From Streptomyces huiliensis (GTDB taxonomy: Bacteria > Actinomycetota > Actinomycetes > Streptomycetales > Streptomycetaceae), in assembly GCF_020037025.1 (NCBI RefSeq), contig NZ_JAIQLH010000026.1, forward strand, positions 1 through 64,000: a stretch of 64,000 nt of DNA, written 5' to 3'. The stretch's first letter is position 1. Each line of letters begins with the position of its first letter. Both the position numbers and the translations under genes were made by a program. This document shows positions 51,837-61,827 of the stretch, one piece after another. The notes below the pieces were generated by a model that worked only from the letters and a program-made list of their open reading frames with translations, was not told the DNA's origin and did not search any database.

Positions 51837-52874
51837 TCAGCCCTCGCCGTCCTCCGGCGGCCACGCGTCGCCCCAGTCCGCGTCGCGCGCGGCGCGGTAG
51901 AGGTCGCCGTGGCGCTTGGTGACCGTCTCGCGGCGCAGCCCCTCGTCGCGGGTGCACAGCTCCAGGAGGACCTGCCCCTTGCGGATCTGCGGGCGGCGGA
52001 CGACGCGGGCGCGGGCGCCGGAGAGGCCGCTCGGGCCGTCCGTGCCGTCGCCGGTCCGCACGGCGGCGACGTACGAGAACTTCTCGTCCTCGTACGCCAG
52101 CGAACCGCCCTTGACCTGCCGGTGCAGGGAGGAGCGGCTGACGCGGGCGGAGAAGTGGCACCAGTCCGCGCCCGGCACTATCGGGCAGGCGGCGCTGTGC
52201 GGGCAGGGGGCGACGACCTCGAAGCCCGCCGCGATCAGCCGGTCGCGGGCCTCGATCACCCGGCGGTAACCCTCCGGGGTGCCCGGTTCGACGATCAGCG
52301 CGGCGCGGGCGCGGGCGGCCTGGTCGACGACGGACCGCCGGGCGTCGTCGGTGAGTTCGCCGAGGACGTAGGAGACGGTGACGAGGTCGGTGCCGTCGGG
52401 GACGGCCGGGCCGCCGCCGATGACCTGCCGCTGCCAGCGCGCGGCGCGCAGCGCGGGCGAGGCGGCGGTGCCGGCGAGCTCGGCGCCGAGGGCGAGGGCG
52501 GGTTCCGCCCAGTCCAGGACGGTGGTCCGGTGCTCCCCCGCCGGCCACGCCGCCGCGACGGCCCAGGTCGCCGCCCCCGTACCGCCGCCGAGGTCCACGT
52601 GCGAGGCGGGCGCCCAGTCCGGCACCCGGTCCCGGAACGCCTCCAGCGCGTGCCGGACGGCCTCGAACGTCGCGGGCATGCGGTAGGCCGCGTAGGCGGC
52701 GACGTCCGAACGGTCGCGCAGGACCGGCGCGTCGGTCGGGGTCCGCCCCCGGTAGTTGGCGATCAGCCGCTCGACGGCCCGGGCGGCCTGCCGCGGCGGC
52801 AGACCGTCGAGCAGTCCGGCGAGCGCGGCGCGGAGGTTCTCGCCGGTCGGCGGCGTGTTCTCGGGGGCGTGCAT
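51837..52874 (-). CDS. Rsm22-family ribosome small-subunit methyltransferase-like protein
   Basis: A 345-residue SAM-fold protein (MHAPENTPPTGENLR): VDLGGGTGAATWAVAAAWP is the SAM loop, VTVSYVLGELTDDARRSVV follows, and CPHSAACPIVPGADWCHF with a later basic C-terminal domain matches the cysteine-bearing Rsm22 group linked to small-subunit assembly. The three close cysteines may bind an iron-sulfur cluster or zinc, as proposed for Rsm22. Cytosolic. Confidence 0.85.
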   Translation of the reverse strand: MHAPENTPPTGENLRAALAGLLDGLPPRQAARAVERLIANYRGRTPTDAPVLRDRSDVAAYAAYRMPATFEAVRHALEAFRDRVPDWAPASHVDLGGGTGAATWAVAAAWPAGEHRTTVLDWAEPALALGAELAGTAASPALRAARWQRQVIGGGPAVPDGTDLVTVSYVLGELTDDARRSVVDQAARARAALIVEPGTPEGYRRVIEARDRLIAAGFEVVAPCPHSAACPIVPGADWCHFSARVSRSSLHRQVKGGSLAYEDEKFSYVAAVRTGDGTDGPSGLSGARARVVRRPQIRKGQVLLELCTRDEGLRRETVTKRHGDLYRAARDADWGDAWPPEDGEG

Positions 52875-53694
52875 TGGGTGGATTTTACGGGGTGGGGGGC
52901 GGGGCCCCGGTCCGTTCCTTCCCGAGCGGCGCGACTGCCGGGGCGGCGGGGCTGCCGGGTGGCGGGGCAGCCGGAATGGCAGGGCGGCCGGTGGTGCGGC
53001 GCGGCAGCCGGGGCTGCGCAGCAGCCGGGATGGCGGGGACGCGGGTCGCCCAGCGGACCTCGGGTCGCCGGGCGGCGTGACTGTGTAGGACTCGGCCGAC
53101 AGCGCGGCCCGCCGGAGGCACGGGCTGTCAGAGGGCGCGCTGCGATCCGACGGCGGACGCCACACTCACCACCGGGGCCGGCTGCCGAACGGCGCGGCTG
53201 CGCGGTCTGGGCCGCAGCCCGCCGGAGGCACCGGCCGTCAGGCGGCGCGCCGCGGACGGACCGGCGCCGCGCCCGTCACCGGGGACGCCAGCGCGCGCGG
53301 CGGGCGGTGCCCGGGGCGGCTTATGGTGCGCCGGCGGCGGGGTCTGGCGCACGTGCCGGCTGTCCGCGTCGGCCACAGCCGGGCCCGGCTCCGGTCTTCG
53401 TCCCGGGGAGCGGGGCGGCACGTCCCGTCCCGCCGGTTCCCCGTCGGCTCGGCTTCGACCGCTTCGCGCATGGCGCGGACGGGCGCGCTCGGCCGCCCGG
53501 CCCGGCGGAACGCGGCTGCTCGGCCGCCAGGCCGACGCCTTCCCGCCGGCACCGGTCTCGTAGGAGGCACAGCACGCGCGTCGGCCGTTCCCGGGATGCC
53601 GGGGTGCGCTGCCCGAGGGCCCCGAGCGCCGCGGGCCCCGGGCCCTCGCCAAGACACACGGCGCGCAGGCGTGCGGCGCGGCGCGCGGGCCGGG
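52875..53694. other. Long gene-free, GC-rich gap with simple repeats
   Basis: In 820 bp I find no plausible protein; all frames give Arg/Pro/Gly-rich low-complexity text. From about 52930 to 53070 there are degenerate units of the GCCGGGxxGGCGGGG type. It may be a decayed gene or simply an expanded spacer. Confidence 0.5.
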
Positions 53695-55035
53695 CTACTC
53701 GGTGGCTCGGGCGCCGGCCGCGCCCGTCGTCTCCGCCGCGCCCCCGCGCGAGCCGCGCGAGCCCCGCGAGCCGCACAGCAGCGCGAAGCTGAGTACCGCC
53801 GCCACCGCGCAGGCGAGCTGGACGGCGGCCATCGGGACGGCCGTGTGTTCGCCGGCGATGCCGACGAGGGGGGAGGCGATGGCGCCGAGGAGGTAGGTGG
53901 AGGTGCCCAACAGGGCGGAGGCGGAGCCCGCCGCGTTGCCGGAGCGCATCAGCGCCTGGGCGTTGGTGTTGGGCATGGCCAGGCCCATGGCGGCCATCAG
54001 GACGAACAGGCCGGCGGCGACCGGGGCCAGGCCCGGCTCGCCGAGCACGCCCGAGGTCATGACCAGGAGCGCCGCCGCGGCCAGGGTGATCACGGCGAGG
54101 CCCCAGCCGAGGGTCTTGTCCAGGCTGACGCGGCCGACCAGCAGCTTGCCGTTGATCTGGCCGACGAGGACCAAGCCGATGGAGTTGAGGCCGAACAGCA
54201 GGCTGAACGTCTGCGGCGAGGCGCCGTAGATGTCCTGGATGACGAACGGCGACGCCGAGATGTAGGAGAAGAGGGCGGCGAAGGCGAAGCCGCCGGAGAG
54301 CATGTAGCCGGTGAAGGCACGGTCCGCGAGCAGGCCGCGCATCGCGCGCAGCGTCTCGCCGAGGCCACCGGACTGCCGGCGGCCGGGCGGCAGGGTCTCG
54401 TCGAGGGAGCGGTACACGAGGAACGTGAGGACGAGCCCGATGCCGGTGAGCACGACGAAGACGCCGCGCCAGTCCGTGAACCGCAGCAGCTGTCCGCCGA
54501 TGAGCGGCGCGACGACCGGGGCCACGCCCGAGATCAGCATCAGGGTGGAGAAGAAGCGGGCCATGGCCACGCCGTCGTACAGGTCGCGCACCACGGCGCG
54601 CGCGATCACGATGCCGGCCGCCCCGGCCAGGCCCTGGACCAGGCGGAACGCGATGAGCAGGGGCGCGTTGGGAGCGAAGGCGCAGAGCACGGTGGCGACG
54701 ACGTAGAGCGCCATGCCCGCGAGCAACGGCCGGCGGCGGCCCCACTTGTCGCTCATCGGGCCGACGACGAGCTGGCCCACCGCCATGCCCATGAGGCAGG
54801 CGGTGAGGGTGAGCTGCACGGTGGCCGCGGGACTCCCCAGCGATTCCGTCACCTCGGGGAGCGCCGGCAGGTACATGTCCATGGACAGCGGGGCCACGGC
54901 CGTGAGCCCGCCCAGGGCGAGGGTGACGAGCAGCCGGTTCCGGCGGCCGGGCGACGTCCCGGCCGAGGAGGATATGGGCTGGTCGGACGTGGTGTCCCCG
55001 GGCGCTTCCAGCGCAGCGGTGGCGGGCTCCTTCAT
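53695..55035 (-). CDS. Bcr/CflA-type multidrug MFS exporter
   Basis: A 446-residue transporter with twelve spans and the Bcr/CflA hallmarks LGGLTAVAPLSMDMYLPALP (span 1), GQLVVGPMSDKWGRRRPLLAG (loop 2-3), RLVQGLAGAAGIVIARAVVRDLYDG. These exporters expel bicyclomycin, chloramphenicol-type drugs or sulfonamides. The C-terminus has short GSRGSRGSRGG repeats. Confidence 0.93.
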   Translation of the reverse strand: MKEPATAALEAPGDTTSDQPISSSAGTSPGRRNRLLVTLALGGLTAVAPLSMDMYLPALPEVTESLGSPAATVQLTLTACLMGMAVGQLVVGPMSDKWGRRRPLLAGMALYVVATVLCAFAPNAPLLIAFRLVQGLAGAAGIVIARAVVRDLYDGVAMARFFSTLMLISGVAPVVAPLIGGQLLRFTDWRGVFVVLTGIGLVLTFLVYRSLDETLPPGRRQSGGLGETLRAMRGLLADRAFTGYMLSGGFAFAALFSYISASPFVIQDIYGASPQTFSLLFGLNSIGLVLVGQINGKLLVGRVSLDKTLGWGLAVITLAAAALLVMTSGVLGEPGLAPVAAGLFVLMAAMGLAMPNTNAQALMRSGNAAGSASALLGTSTYLLGAIASPLVGIAGEHTAVPMAAVQLACAVAAVLSFALLCGSRGSRGSRGGAAETTGAAGARATE

Positions 55036-55237
55036 GCGTTACTCCATGGCTAGTACAAGTATTTCTCCATGGTGTCATGGACGTAACCGGAACCGGTCCC
55101 TTACAGGGGCGTGCGGCATCCGGAAGGGCGCTCGCCCGTGCGCCTCATACGCCTCCCTGAATGGCTGATTCCGGGAGTAGCGTCCCGTCACGCTCGGCCC
55201 AAAGGCACATGCCGGGGCCATACCGAGGGGGACGGAT

Positions 55238-55879
55238 ATGAGCGCCGGAGACCCACCGCACGTACCCGATCCACCGGGGAACCCGTTCTGGCACCGCGTC
55301 TGGGCCTACTGGGTCACCGGTGGGCTGGCCGTGGTGCTCGGCGCGCTGCTGCCGGTACTGCTGCAGAGCCATTCCGACGACGGCAAGGCGCAGCCTCCGA
55401 CGCCCCCGCCGCCGACCGGCCCGGCGGTCGGCCCCTCGACGTCGGCCTCCTCCGGCCCGTCGGCGTCCCCCTCGTCCTCGCCGCCCTGGACGCCCCCGTC
55501 GACCACCCCGCCCCCGTCGACCCCGCCGCCGTACACGACCGCGCCGGCGCCCCTGCGCGTCTCGGCCAGTGTCACCAGCGTCCTCTCCCTGGGATCGGCC
55601 GGCACCGGCCTCACCAAGGTGCAGGTGAACGTCACGTTCAACGGCCTGAAGGGCAGGACCGCCTACATCAGGTGGCACACGTACAGCGACCTCACCAAGC
55701 AGACCCTGAGCATCGACAGCATCGTCCGTTCGCCGGTCCTCAACTGGGACGTGACCAACTGGCATCCGACCTTCGTCGTGGTCAACCCCGCCGTGCACTG
55801 GCAGCTCCAGGTGACGGCCTACGGGCCGGACGACCGCCAGCTCGCGACGAACCACTCGAACTTCTCGTTCTCGTCGTGA
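55238..55879 (+). CDS. Membrane-anchored protein with Pro-rich stalk
   Basis: A 213-residue protein: short cytosolic head, one membrane span (VTGGLAVVLGALLPVLLQ, about 27-44), a Pro/Ser/Thr stalk (about 50-105), and an extracellular beta-rich domain (VSASVTSVLSLGSAGTGLTK to ATNHSNFSFSS). No family recognised. GAGGGGG precedes the ATG. Confidence 0.75.
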   Translation: MSAGDPPHVPDPPGNPFWHRVWAYWVTGGLAVVLGALLPVLLQSHSDDGKAQPPTPPPPTGPAVGPSTSASSGPSASPSSSPPWTPPSTTPPPSTPPPYTTAPAPLRVSASVTSVLSLGSAGTGLTKVQVNVTFNGLKGRTAYIRWHTYSDLTKQTLSIDSIVRSPVLNWDVTNWHPTFVVVNPAVHWQLQVTAYGPDDRQLATNHSNFSFSS

Positions 55880-56056
55880 GGCGGCGGGAACTGGCGGGAG
55901 TTGGCCGGATGTGACCCCTGCGGGCGCCTCCGACGCGTTCCTCGGAAAAGAGTTCGATGCACGGTGCAACCGACATCGCTCTTTTCCCGTATTCCCCAGT
56001 GAAGCCCCGCCATCGGGTCATCGAGACCCATCGGGTCCATCAGGGAGGAATACGTC

Positions 56057-56461
56057 ATGAACCGTGCCTACTGCTTCGCCATAGCCGGCGCCCTGACCGC
56101 CGGTCTCGTCGCCGGGGGTGCCGCCGCCGCCTTCGCGTCCCCCAGCCCCATCCCCGCCGCCTCGGCGGCCGCTTCCGCCCCGGCGGCCAAGCCCGAGCTC
56201 ACCGCCCAGGCGAGTGTCGCCTCCGTCGCGGCGTGGCAGGAGTTCCGCGTCAGCGGCAAGGCCACCGGCATCAAGGCGGGAACGACGGTCGTCCTGCAGC
56301 AGAAGCAGGGGGCCAAGTGGGTCTCCCTCCCCGCGAAGGTCGCCGTCAACAAGAACGCCGCCTACTCGATGCGCGTCAAGCTCGGCATCAAGGGCAAGAA
56401 CGCCCTCCGCGTGACGGGCGGCGGCGCGGTCTCGGCGCCGGTCTTCGTGACCGTGCGCTGA
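56057..56461 (+). CDS. Small secreted beta-sandwich-like protein
   Basis: A 134-residue exported protein (MNRAYCFAIAGALTAGLVAG, cleavage near AFA-S) with an Ala/Pro linker and a C-terminal domain of about 80 residues (EFRVSGKATGIKAGTTVVLQ, then KWVSLPAKVAVNKNAAYSM). This pattern resembles Ig-like or bacterial surface filamin-type domains. The function is unknown. Confidence 0.7.
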   Translation: MNRAYCFAIAGALTAGLVAGGAAAAFASPSPIPAASAAASAPAAKPELTAQASVASVAAWQEFRVSGKATGIKAGTTVVLQQKQGAKWVSLPAKVAVNKNAAYSMRVKLGIKGKNALRVTGGGAVSAPVFVTVR

Positions 56462-56646
56462 GGCGTGCGTGTGCTGGGGCGGGCGTGCGCTGAGGCGGCC
56501 GTGCGTTGAGGCGTGCGTGTGCTGAGGCGTGCGTGTGCTGAGGCGGCCGTGCGCTGAGGCGTGCGTGTGCTGAGGCAGGCGTGTGCTGAGGCGGCGTGCG
56601 CTGGTGCGGGCCGTGCGCTCGTGCGCTGAGATGACCGTGCACTGAA
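56462..56646. repeat. GAGGCGTGCGTGTGCT-type tandem repeat
   Basis: About ten degenerate copies of a 16-19 base unit (GAGGCGTGCGTGTGCT, GAGGCGGCCGTGCGCT and similar) fill the space directly after the secreted-protein stop codon. The units have no separate spacers. Confidence 0.8.
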
Positions 56647-56742
56647 GCGGCGGACGACGCCGTTCACCCGGGCCCCGCACCGGCACGGAAAGCCGGGCGG
56701 GGCTCCGGAATACCCGGTACCCACGCCCGGTTGGTGGTGTCC

Positions 56743-57657
56743 ATGACGATGACCGACGGCACCGCCGCTCCCGCCTCTCCCGTGGCCCCCGCCTCCTCCG
56801 GCACCGCCGAGGTCCTGCGCTACACCGCCTTCTCCGCCGACCCGGCGGGCGGCAACCCCGCCGGCGTCGTCCTGGACGCGGCCGGGCTCGACGACACGGA
56901 GCTGCTGCGCATCGCCGCCGAACTCGGCTACAGCGAGACCGGGTTCCTCACCGCGCCGCCCGAGGGCGCGGCCGAGCCGGACCGGTCGTACACCCTCCGC
57001 TTCTTCAGCCCGCTGGCCGAGGTCTCCTTCTGCGGCCACGCCACCGTCGCCACCGCCGTGGCCCTGGCCGAGCGGCGCGGCGCCGGGGAGTTCGTCTTCA
57101 CCACCCCGGCCGGCACCGTCCCGGTCTCCGTCACCGAGCACGACGGCGTCCTGCGCGCCACCCTCACCTCCGTCGAGCCGCACACGGAGGAGGCAGCTCC
57201 GGAGGACGTCGCCGAGGCGCTGGCCGCCCTGGACTGGCCGGCCGCCGACCTCGACCCGGCCTTCCCGCCGCGCGTCGCCTACGCGGGCGCCCGCCACCTC
57301 GTCCTCGGCGCGGCCACCCGGGAACGCCTCGCCGACCTGGACTACGACTTCGACCGGCTGGCCGCGCTGATGCGGAAGCTGGACCTCACGACGGTGCAAC
57401 TCGTCTGGCGCGAGGGCGAGTCCGTGTTCCACGTCCGTGACCCGTTCCCCGTCGGCGGCGTGGTCGAGGACCCCGCGACGGGCGCGGCGGCCGCCGCCCT
57501 CGGCGCGTACCTGCGGGAGCGGGGCCTGGTCGGCGACGACGCGACGCTCACCCTGCACCAGGGCGACGACCTCGGGCGCCCGGGCGTCCTGGAGGTCACC
57601 CTCCGCCCGGGCGACCCCCGGGTCCGGGTGTCGGGGACGGCGGCGCGGATCGGGTGA
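56743..57657 (+). CDS. PhzF-family isomerase
   Basis: A 304-residue full-length PhzF-fold protein (TAFSADPAGGNPAGVVLDAAG, ELGYSETGFL with the catalytic-region Glu, FFSPLAEVSFCGHATVATAVAL, VVEDPATGAAAAALGAYL). The family isomerises diverse small acids; the reaction here is unknown. ATG at 56743 was taken; TTG at 56731 is possible. It is a second, longer PhzF copy in the window. Confidence 0.88.
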   Translation: MTMTDGTAAPASPVAPASSGTAEVLRYTAFSADPAGGNPAGVVLDAAGLDDTELLRIAAELGYSETGFLTAPPEGAAEPDRSYTLRFFSPLAEVSFCGHATVATAVALAERRGAGEFVFTTPAGTVPVSVTEHDGVLRATLTSVEPHTEEAAPEDVAEALAALDWPAADLDPAFPPRVAYAGARHLVLGAATRERLADLDYDFDRLAALMRKLDLTTVQLVWREGESVFHVRDPFPVGGVVEDPATGAAAAALGAYLRERGLVGDDATLTLHQGDDLGRPGVLEVTLRPGDPRVRVSGTAARIG

Positions 57658-57886
57658 GGCGGGTGGGGTGAGGCGGGCGGGTGAAGCGGGTGGGCTGACG
57701 TTGGGCGGCCGCCCGTGCGCCGACGGGCAGCGGCCGCCCGATGGCGCCGTACGCAGCCGGGCGCCCCGCCTCGGCAACCGCGTCCCGCCTCGGGGATCGC
57801 GCCCCACCGCGCGGCGAACGCCACGCGCCCGCGTGCCGCCCGGCCGGTGCCAAGGCCCCCTGCTCCGCCTACCTCCCCTACTCCGC

Positions 57887-58180
57887 CTACTCCGCGACGC
57901 CGTCGGCAACGACCATCCGCAGCCGCACCGCCGTGCGCCGGAGCTCCCGCGCCCGGGTGTACTCGGGCGAGGCGTACCACCGCCTGATCCGTTCCCGGTC
58001 CGGGAACTCGATGACGATCAGGCGGGCCGCCGGCCGCTCCCCCTCGACGGCCTCGGGCGCCCCGCCCTTCACGAGGTAACGGCCGCCGTGGGCGCGGATG
58101 GACGGCTCGGCGGCCCGGTGGTACCGGCCGGCGGCCTCGGCGTCGAGCACGTCGGCCTCGACGATGACGTATGCGGGCAT
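57887..58180 (-). CDS. DUF1330 protein
   Basis: A 97-residue ferredoxin-like fold protein (MPAYVIVEADVLDAEAAGRYHRAAEPSIRAHGGRY), with VIEFPDRERIRRWYASPEY, the DUF1330 pattern. GGAGGAG precedes the ATG. Function unknown. Upstream to 58260 lie short TCGGTC/TCGGTT repeats. Confidence 0.9.
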   Translation of the reverse strand: MPAYVIVEADVLDAEAAGRYHRAAEPSIRAHGGRYLVKGGAPEAVEGERPAARLIVIEFPDRERIRRWYASPEYTRARELRRTAVRLRMVVADGVAE

Positions 58181-58325
58181 GGGTCTCCTCCATCTGTTTC
58201 TCGGTCGTCGGTTCCATCTGGTCTCGGTCTCGGTTTCGGGGTCGGCCTCGGTCATCGGTTTGGGACTTCTCATCCGGTGGCCGCCCCGAATCCCCCCCCG
58301 GCCACCGGTCCTTGGCGGGCTCCGG

Positions 58326-59312
58326 TCAGAACCGGTCCAGGACGGCCGGCCCGCTCGCGTCCGTCCTCGCCCCCGCCCCCGCCCCGGTCCGTGTCCCGTC
58401 CACCGGCCGGAGCCGCCCCGTGCGGGCCAGAAAGGCGACGAACGCGGCCAGGACGATCCAGCCGGGCCACCCGGTGAGCCCCATGTGCAGCGGATCGAGC
58501 GCGGCGCCCGGGGCGGCGAACCGCTTGACCATGCCCACGCCCAGAGAGCTGACGAAGGCGTGGGCGACGACGGCGGGCACCACCGAGCCGGAACGCAGCC
58601 GCAGCCAGGTGAGGACCGGCAGCACCAGCGTGCAGCTGACCACCATCGCGGGCACGGACACGTACCAGGACCGGCCCGGGTACTGCCCGCCCATGAGCAG
58701 CATGGGCAGGTGCCACAGGGCGAAGGCGGCGCCGGTCAGCAGGTACGCCCGGAGCGGGCGCGTCCGGCCGTCACCCCGCAGGAGGCGGGGGAACAGGTAG
58801 CCCTGCCACCCCAGTTCCTCACCGAAGAACAGGGGCAGCGACAACACCATGCCCACCAGCCCGCCGGCCGCCCAGCCCGTCACGTCCCCCAACCCCACCT
58901 CGCCGACGGGGTACCGGCCGGCGAGGGCCCCGAGGGCCAGGGCCGCGGCGGTGAGCCCTGCGGGCACGGCGACGGCCGTCAGACACTCCCGCACCGCCCG
59001 TCCCCACGGCCTCGGCCACCGCAACGCCAGCGCCTCGCGCACCCGCCCGACCCCGCCCCCACCCCCGCGTACGTACCGCACGGCGACGACCGCGCCGAGC
59101 GCGGGTGCGAACATCGCGGCGCCGATGCACAGTTCCTCCAGCAGGCCCGTCCCCTCCCGGGCGTCGCCACGGCGGTAACCGGCGACCAGCAGCGGCAGCA
59201 TGGCCAGCCACATGCCGGCGTACGCCACGCCGAGATAGAGCACCACGTCCCGTCGCCGGGCCGCCCACGGCGTCCGACCGGAAAGGGGCTCGGCCCCCGT
59301 CGATATCGTCAT
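58326..59312 (-). CDS. CPBP intramembrane protease (Abi family)
   Basis: A 328-residue protein with about eight membrane spans and the CPBP motifs EELGWQGYLFPRL (motif 1, Glu pair) and FALWHLPMLL (motif 2 His) with a third His/Asn region in VVAHAFVSS. The family includes CAAX proteases and bacteriocin-immunity proteins. ATG at 59312 (MTISTGAEPL). Confidence 0.88.
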   Translation of the reverse strand: MTISTGAEPLSGRTPWAARRRDVVLYLGVAYAGMWLAMLPLLVAGYRRGDAREGTGLLEELCIGAAMFAPALGAVVAVRYVRGGGGGVGRVREALALRWPRPWGRAVRECLTAVAVPAGLTAAALALGALAGRYPVGEVGLGDVTGWAAGGLVGMVLSLPLFFGEELGWQGYLFPRLLRGDGRTRPLRAYLLTGAAFALWHLPMLLMGGQYPGRSWYVSVPAMVVSCTLVLPVLTWLRLRSGSVVPAVVAHAFVSSLGVGMVKRFAAPGAALDPLHMGLTGWPGWIVLAAFVAFLARTGRLRPVDGTRTGAGAGARTDASGPAVLDRF

Positions 59313-59429
59313 GCCGCCGACGCTACGAAGCGGCGCGCCCCCCGGTAATACGGTCAACTGCGCTTCTGAGGTGCAGTTTTCTGCACCTACCCGCCCCTTG
59401 TCGGCCGACCGCCCAGTTAGCATCCGGCC

Positions 59430-59900
59430 ATGACGCTATTTCTGGCGCCACTTCTCATTTCCGCATGCTTCTTGATCGTGTGGTCCCTCTGCTACATCCC
59501 CTGGTGGCTCGCGCGCGAGACGGTGAAGGTCCATCGCCTGCGCACCCATGGCCCGCGGGTGACCGGCGAAGTGGTCTCCGTGTGGATCACCGCGGACGGC
59601 GACGGAGACCTTCAGCACTACCCCGTCGTGTCGTTCACCCTCAAGGATCCGCCGTATAGCGCCGTCGAGGCGAAGTCCGCGACCGGTTCGCCGCATCAGT
59701 GCCGTCTGTCTCCGCGAGACGAAGTGGAGGTCGTCTACGACCCGGAGGATCCGGAACACATCATCGTCGTCGAGCACGACTGGGTCGCGACCCCGTTCTG
59801 GTACGGGTTCGCCACGCTGGCCATCGGGGCGCTCTGCGCGAAGGGGCTCACCCCGTTCGCCAAAGCGGTGTACAGGTTCGGAGAGCTCGTGCTGTGGTGA
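59430..59900 (+). CDS. DUF3592-type membrane protein
   Basis: A 156-residue protein with a membrane span at each end (LFLAPLLISACFLIVWSLCY and FWYGFATLAIGALCA) and a soluble middle (GPRVTGEVVSVWITADG, HYPVVSFTL, DEVEVVYDPEDPEHIIV) as in DUF3592. Function unknown. Divergent from the CPBP gene. Confidence 0.82.
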   Translation: MTLFLAPLLISACFLIVWSLCYIPWWLARETVKVHRLRTHGPRVTGEVVSVWITADGDGDLQHYPVVSFTLKDPPYSAVEAKSATGSPHQCRLSPRDEVEVVYDPEDPEHIIVVEHDWVATPFWYGFATLAIGALCAKGLTPFAKAVYRFGELVLW

Positions 59901-59924
59901 CCCGTTCCGCCCGCCTCACCTTTC

Positions 59925-60938
59925 CTACGCGGCTCCCCCGTCCTCCCGCCCCACCGTGACCACGATCTTGCCCACCTGCCCGTTGCCCTCCATGTGGCGG
60001 TGGGCGTCGGCGATGGCCTCCAGGGGGAAGGTGCGGTCGATCAGCGGGGCGAGGGCGCCGGAGCGGAGGCCCGACTCGATGAAGACGACCGCGCGGCGCT
60101 TGCGGTCCTCGTGGCCGAGGACGGCCGGCAGGGCGAAGCCGTAGACGGCGAGCGGCCAGTGCATGGGCAGCGGGGTGGGACGTCCGTCGAGCCAGCCGTA
60201 GACGACCAGGGTGCCGTCCCGGGCCACCGTCCGGGCCAGTCGGGGCAGTTCGGGGCCGCCCACCGCGTCGAAGACCACGCGGGCGCCCGCGCCGTCCGTC
60301 AGCTCGCCGAGGCGCGTGACGACGTCGTCCTCGTCCAGGCAGATCACCTGCGCGGCACCGGCCTTGAGGAGCTGCTCCCGCTTGGCGGCGGTGCGGGTGA
60401 CGGCGATCGGGACGGCGCCGACGAGGTTCGCCACCTGGATCGCCGCGACGCCGACGCTGCTGGAGGCGGCGGTGATCAACGCCGTGTCGCCCGGGCCCAG
60501 CCGGCCGACCTCCACGAGGGCGCCGTACGCGGTGAGGTACGACAGCCAGGTCGCGGCCCCGGTGACCGCGTCCACCGACGGGTGCCGCGGGAACAGCGTG
60601 CTCGCCGGGACGTTGACGCGCTCCGCGTAGACGCCGTAGGGGGACATCCCACCCGTGGCGGTCACCAGCACGCTCACCGGGTCCCCGGCGGCGAACCCCT
60701 CGACCTCCGGGCCGACCGCCTCGACCACGCCCGCCGCTTCCGCACCGATCCGGGACGCGGGCAGGTCGGGCTGGTAGTAGTACGCCCCCGCCCGGAACAG
60801 GGCCTCGGCCCGGTTGAGGCCCACGGCCTCCACGCGGACGCGGACCTCCCCCGACCCCGGAGCGCCGAGCTCCACTTCCTCGATCCGCAGCACGTCCGGA
60901 CCGCCCACCTCGTCGAACAGCACCGTTCTGGCCTTCAT
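59925..60938 (-). CDS. Zinc-free quinone-oxidoreductase-type dehydrogenase
   Basis: A 337-residue MDR-superfamily enzyme (MKARTVLFDEVGGPDVLRIEE) with GAEAAGVVEAVGPEVEGF, the Rossmann part LITAASSSVGVAAIQVANLVGA, and no catalytic-zinc cysteine cluster. It reduces quinones or enals with NADPH. The start is uncertain: short GGGGCGATGAAG repeats give three in-frame ATGs within 18 bp. It is divergent from a TetR gene. Confidence 0.87.
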   Translation of the reverse strand: MKARTVLFDEVGGPDVLRIEEVELGAPGSGEVRVRVEAVGLNRAEALFRAGAYYYQPDLPASRIGAEAAGVVEAVGPEVEGFAAGDPVSVLVTATGGMSPYGVYAERVNVPASTLFPRHPSVDAVTGAATWLSYLTAYGALVEVGRLGPGDTALITAASSSVGVAAIQVANLVGAVPIAVTRTAAKREQLLKAGAAQVICLDEDDVVTRLGELTDGAGARVVFDAVGGPELPRLARTVARDGTLVVYGWLDGRPTPLPMHWPLAVYGFALPAVLGHEDRKRRAVVFIESGLRSGALAPLIDRTFPLEAIADAHRHMEGNGQVGKIVVTVGREDGGAA

Positions 60939-61080
60939 CGCCCCACCCTTCATCGCCCCGCCCATCGTCGCCCCACCCTTCGTGGCGCTCGCAGCGCTCC
61001 CGATCCAACACCGAACGTTTTCCGAACGGCGTTCAGTTTTCACTCGGTGCACTGTAATGCAGCGCTGTAAAGTGTCAAGC

Positions 61081-61818
61081 GTGATCCAACAGACCCAGGG
61101 CAGAAGGGCCCGGCTCCGCGCCCAGACCACGGCGGAGATCAAGGCGACGGCGCTCCGGCTCATGTCGGAGGGCGGCACGGACGCGATCTCGCTGCGCGCC
61201 ATCGCCCGCGAGATGGACATGAGCGCCAGCGCCGTCTACAGCTACTTCGCCACCCGGGACGAGCTGATCACCACGCTGATCAACGACGTCTACTCGGAGC
61301 TCGTCGACCGGGTCGAGGCCGCCCGGGATGCCTGCCCCGCCGACGACCCGGCCGCCCGGCTCCAGGCCTGGTGGCGGGCGCTGCGCGACTGGGCGCTCGC
61401 CGAGCCGGACGGCTTCCGGCTCGTCTACGGCGATCCGGTGGCCGGGTACGTCACCCCCGTCGGCGGCCCGGCGCCCCGCCCCTCGAAGCGCGCCTGCCTG
61501 GGCCTCGTCGAACTCGTCGCCGCCGCCTGGCCCCAGGCCGCGCCCCGGCAGCCGCCCGTCGAGTTCTCGTGGTCCGACTTCACGCCCGAGCTGGCCGACG
61601 AGATCCGCCGGCACCTGCCGGACGTGTCACCCGGCGCGGTCGCGCTGGCCTTCCGCGTCTGGGGCCGGATGTACGGGCTGATCGGGCTGGAGATCTACGG
61701 CCACCTCCGCCCGAGCCTGCCCGACCCGGGGGCGCTCTACGAGGCGGAGCTGCGGGACTTGGTCGTCTCCCTCGGCCTCGTTCCGCCGGGGCAGGCGGAC
61801 GGAGCGGCCGGGCACTGA
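61081..61818 (+). CDS. TetR-family regulator of the divergent dehydrogenase
   Basis: A 245-residue repressor (GTG start; MIQQTQGRRARLRAQTTAEI) with helix-turn-helix SLRAIAREMDMSASAVYSYFATRDELI and a TetR_C-type WHG domain (AWWRALRDWALAEPDGFRLVYGDP). The 142-bp divergent region has AT-rich dyads (GAACG...CGTTC, CACT...AGTG) that may be operators, but none is perfect. Confidence 0.9.
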   Translation: MIQQTQGRRARLRAQTTAEIKATALRLMSEGGTDAISLRAIAREMDMSASAVYSYFATRDELITTLINDVYSELVDRVEAARDACPADDPAARLQAWWRALRDWALAEPDGFRLVYGDPVAGYVTPVGGPAPRPSKRACLGLVELVAAAWPQAAPRQPPVEFSWSDFTPELADEIRRHLPDVSPGAVALAFRVWGRMYGLIGLEIYGHLRPSLPDPGALYEAELRDLVVSLGLVPPGQADGAAGH

Positions 61819-61827
61819 GGGGGCGCC

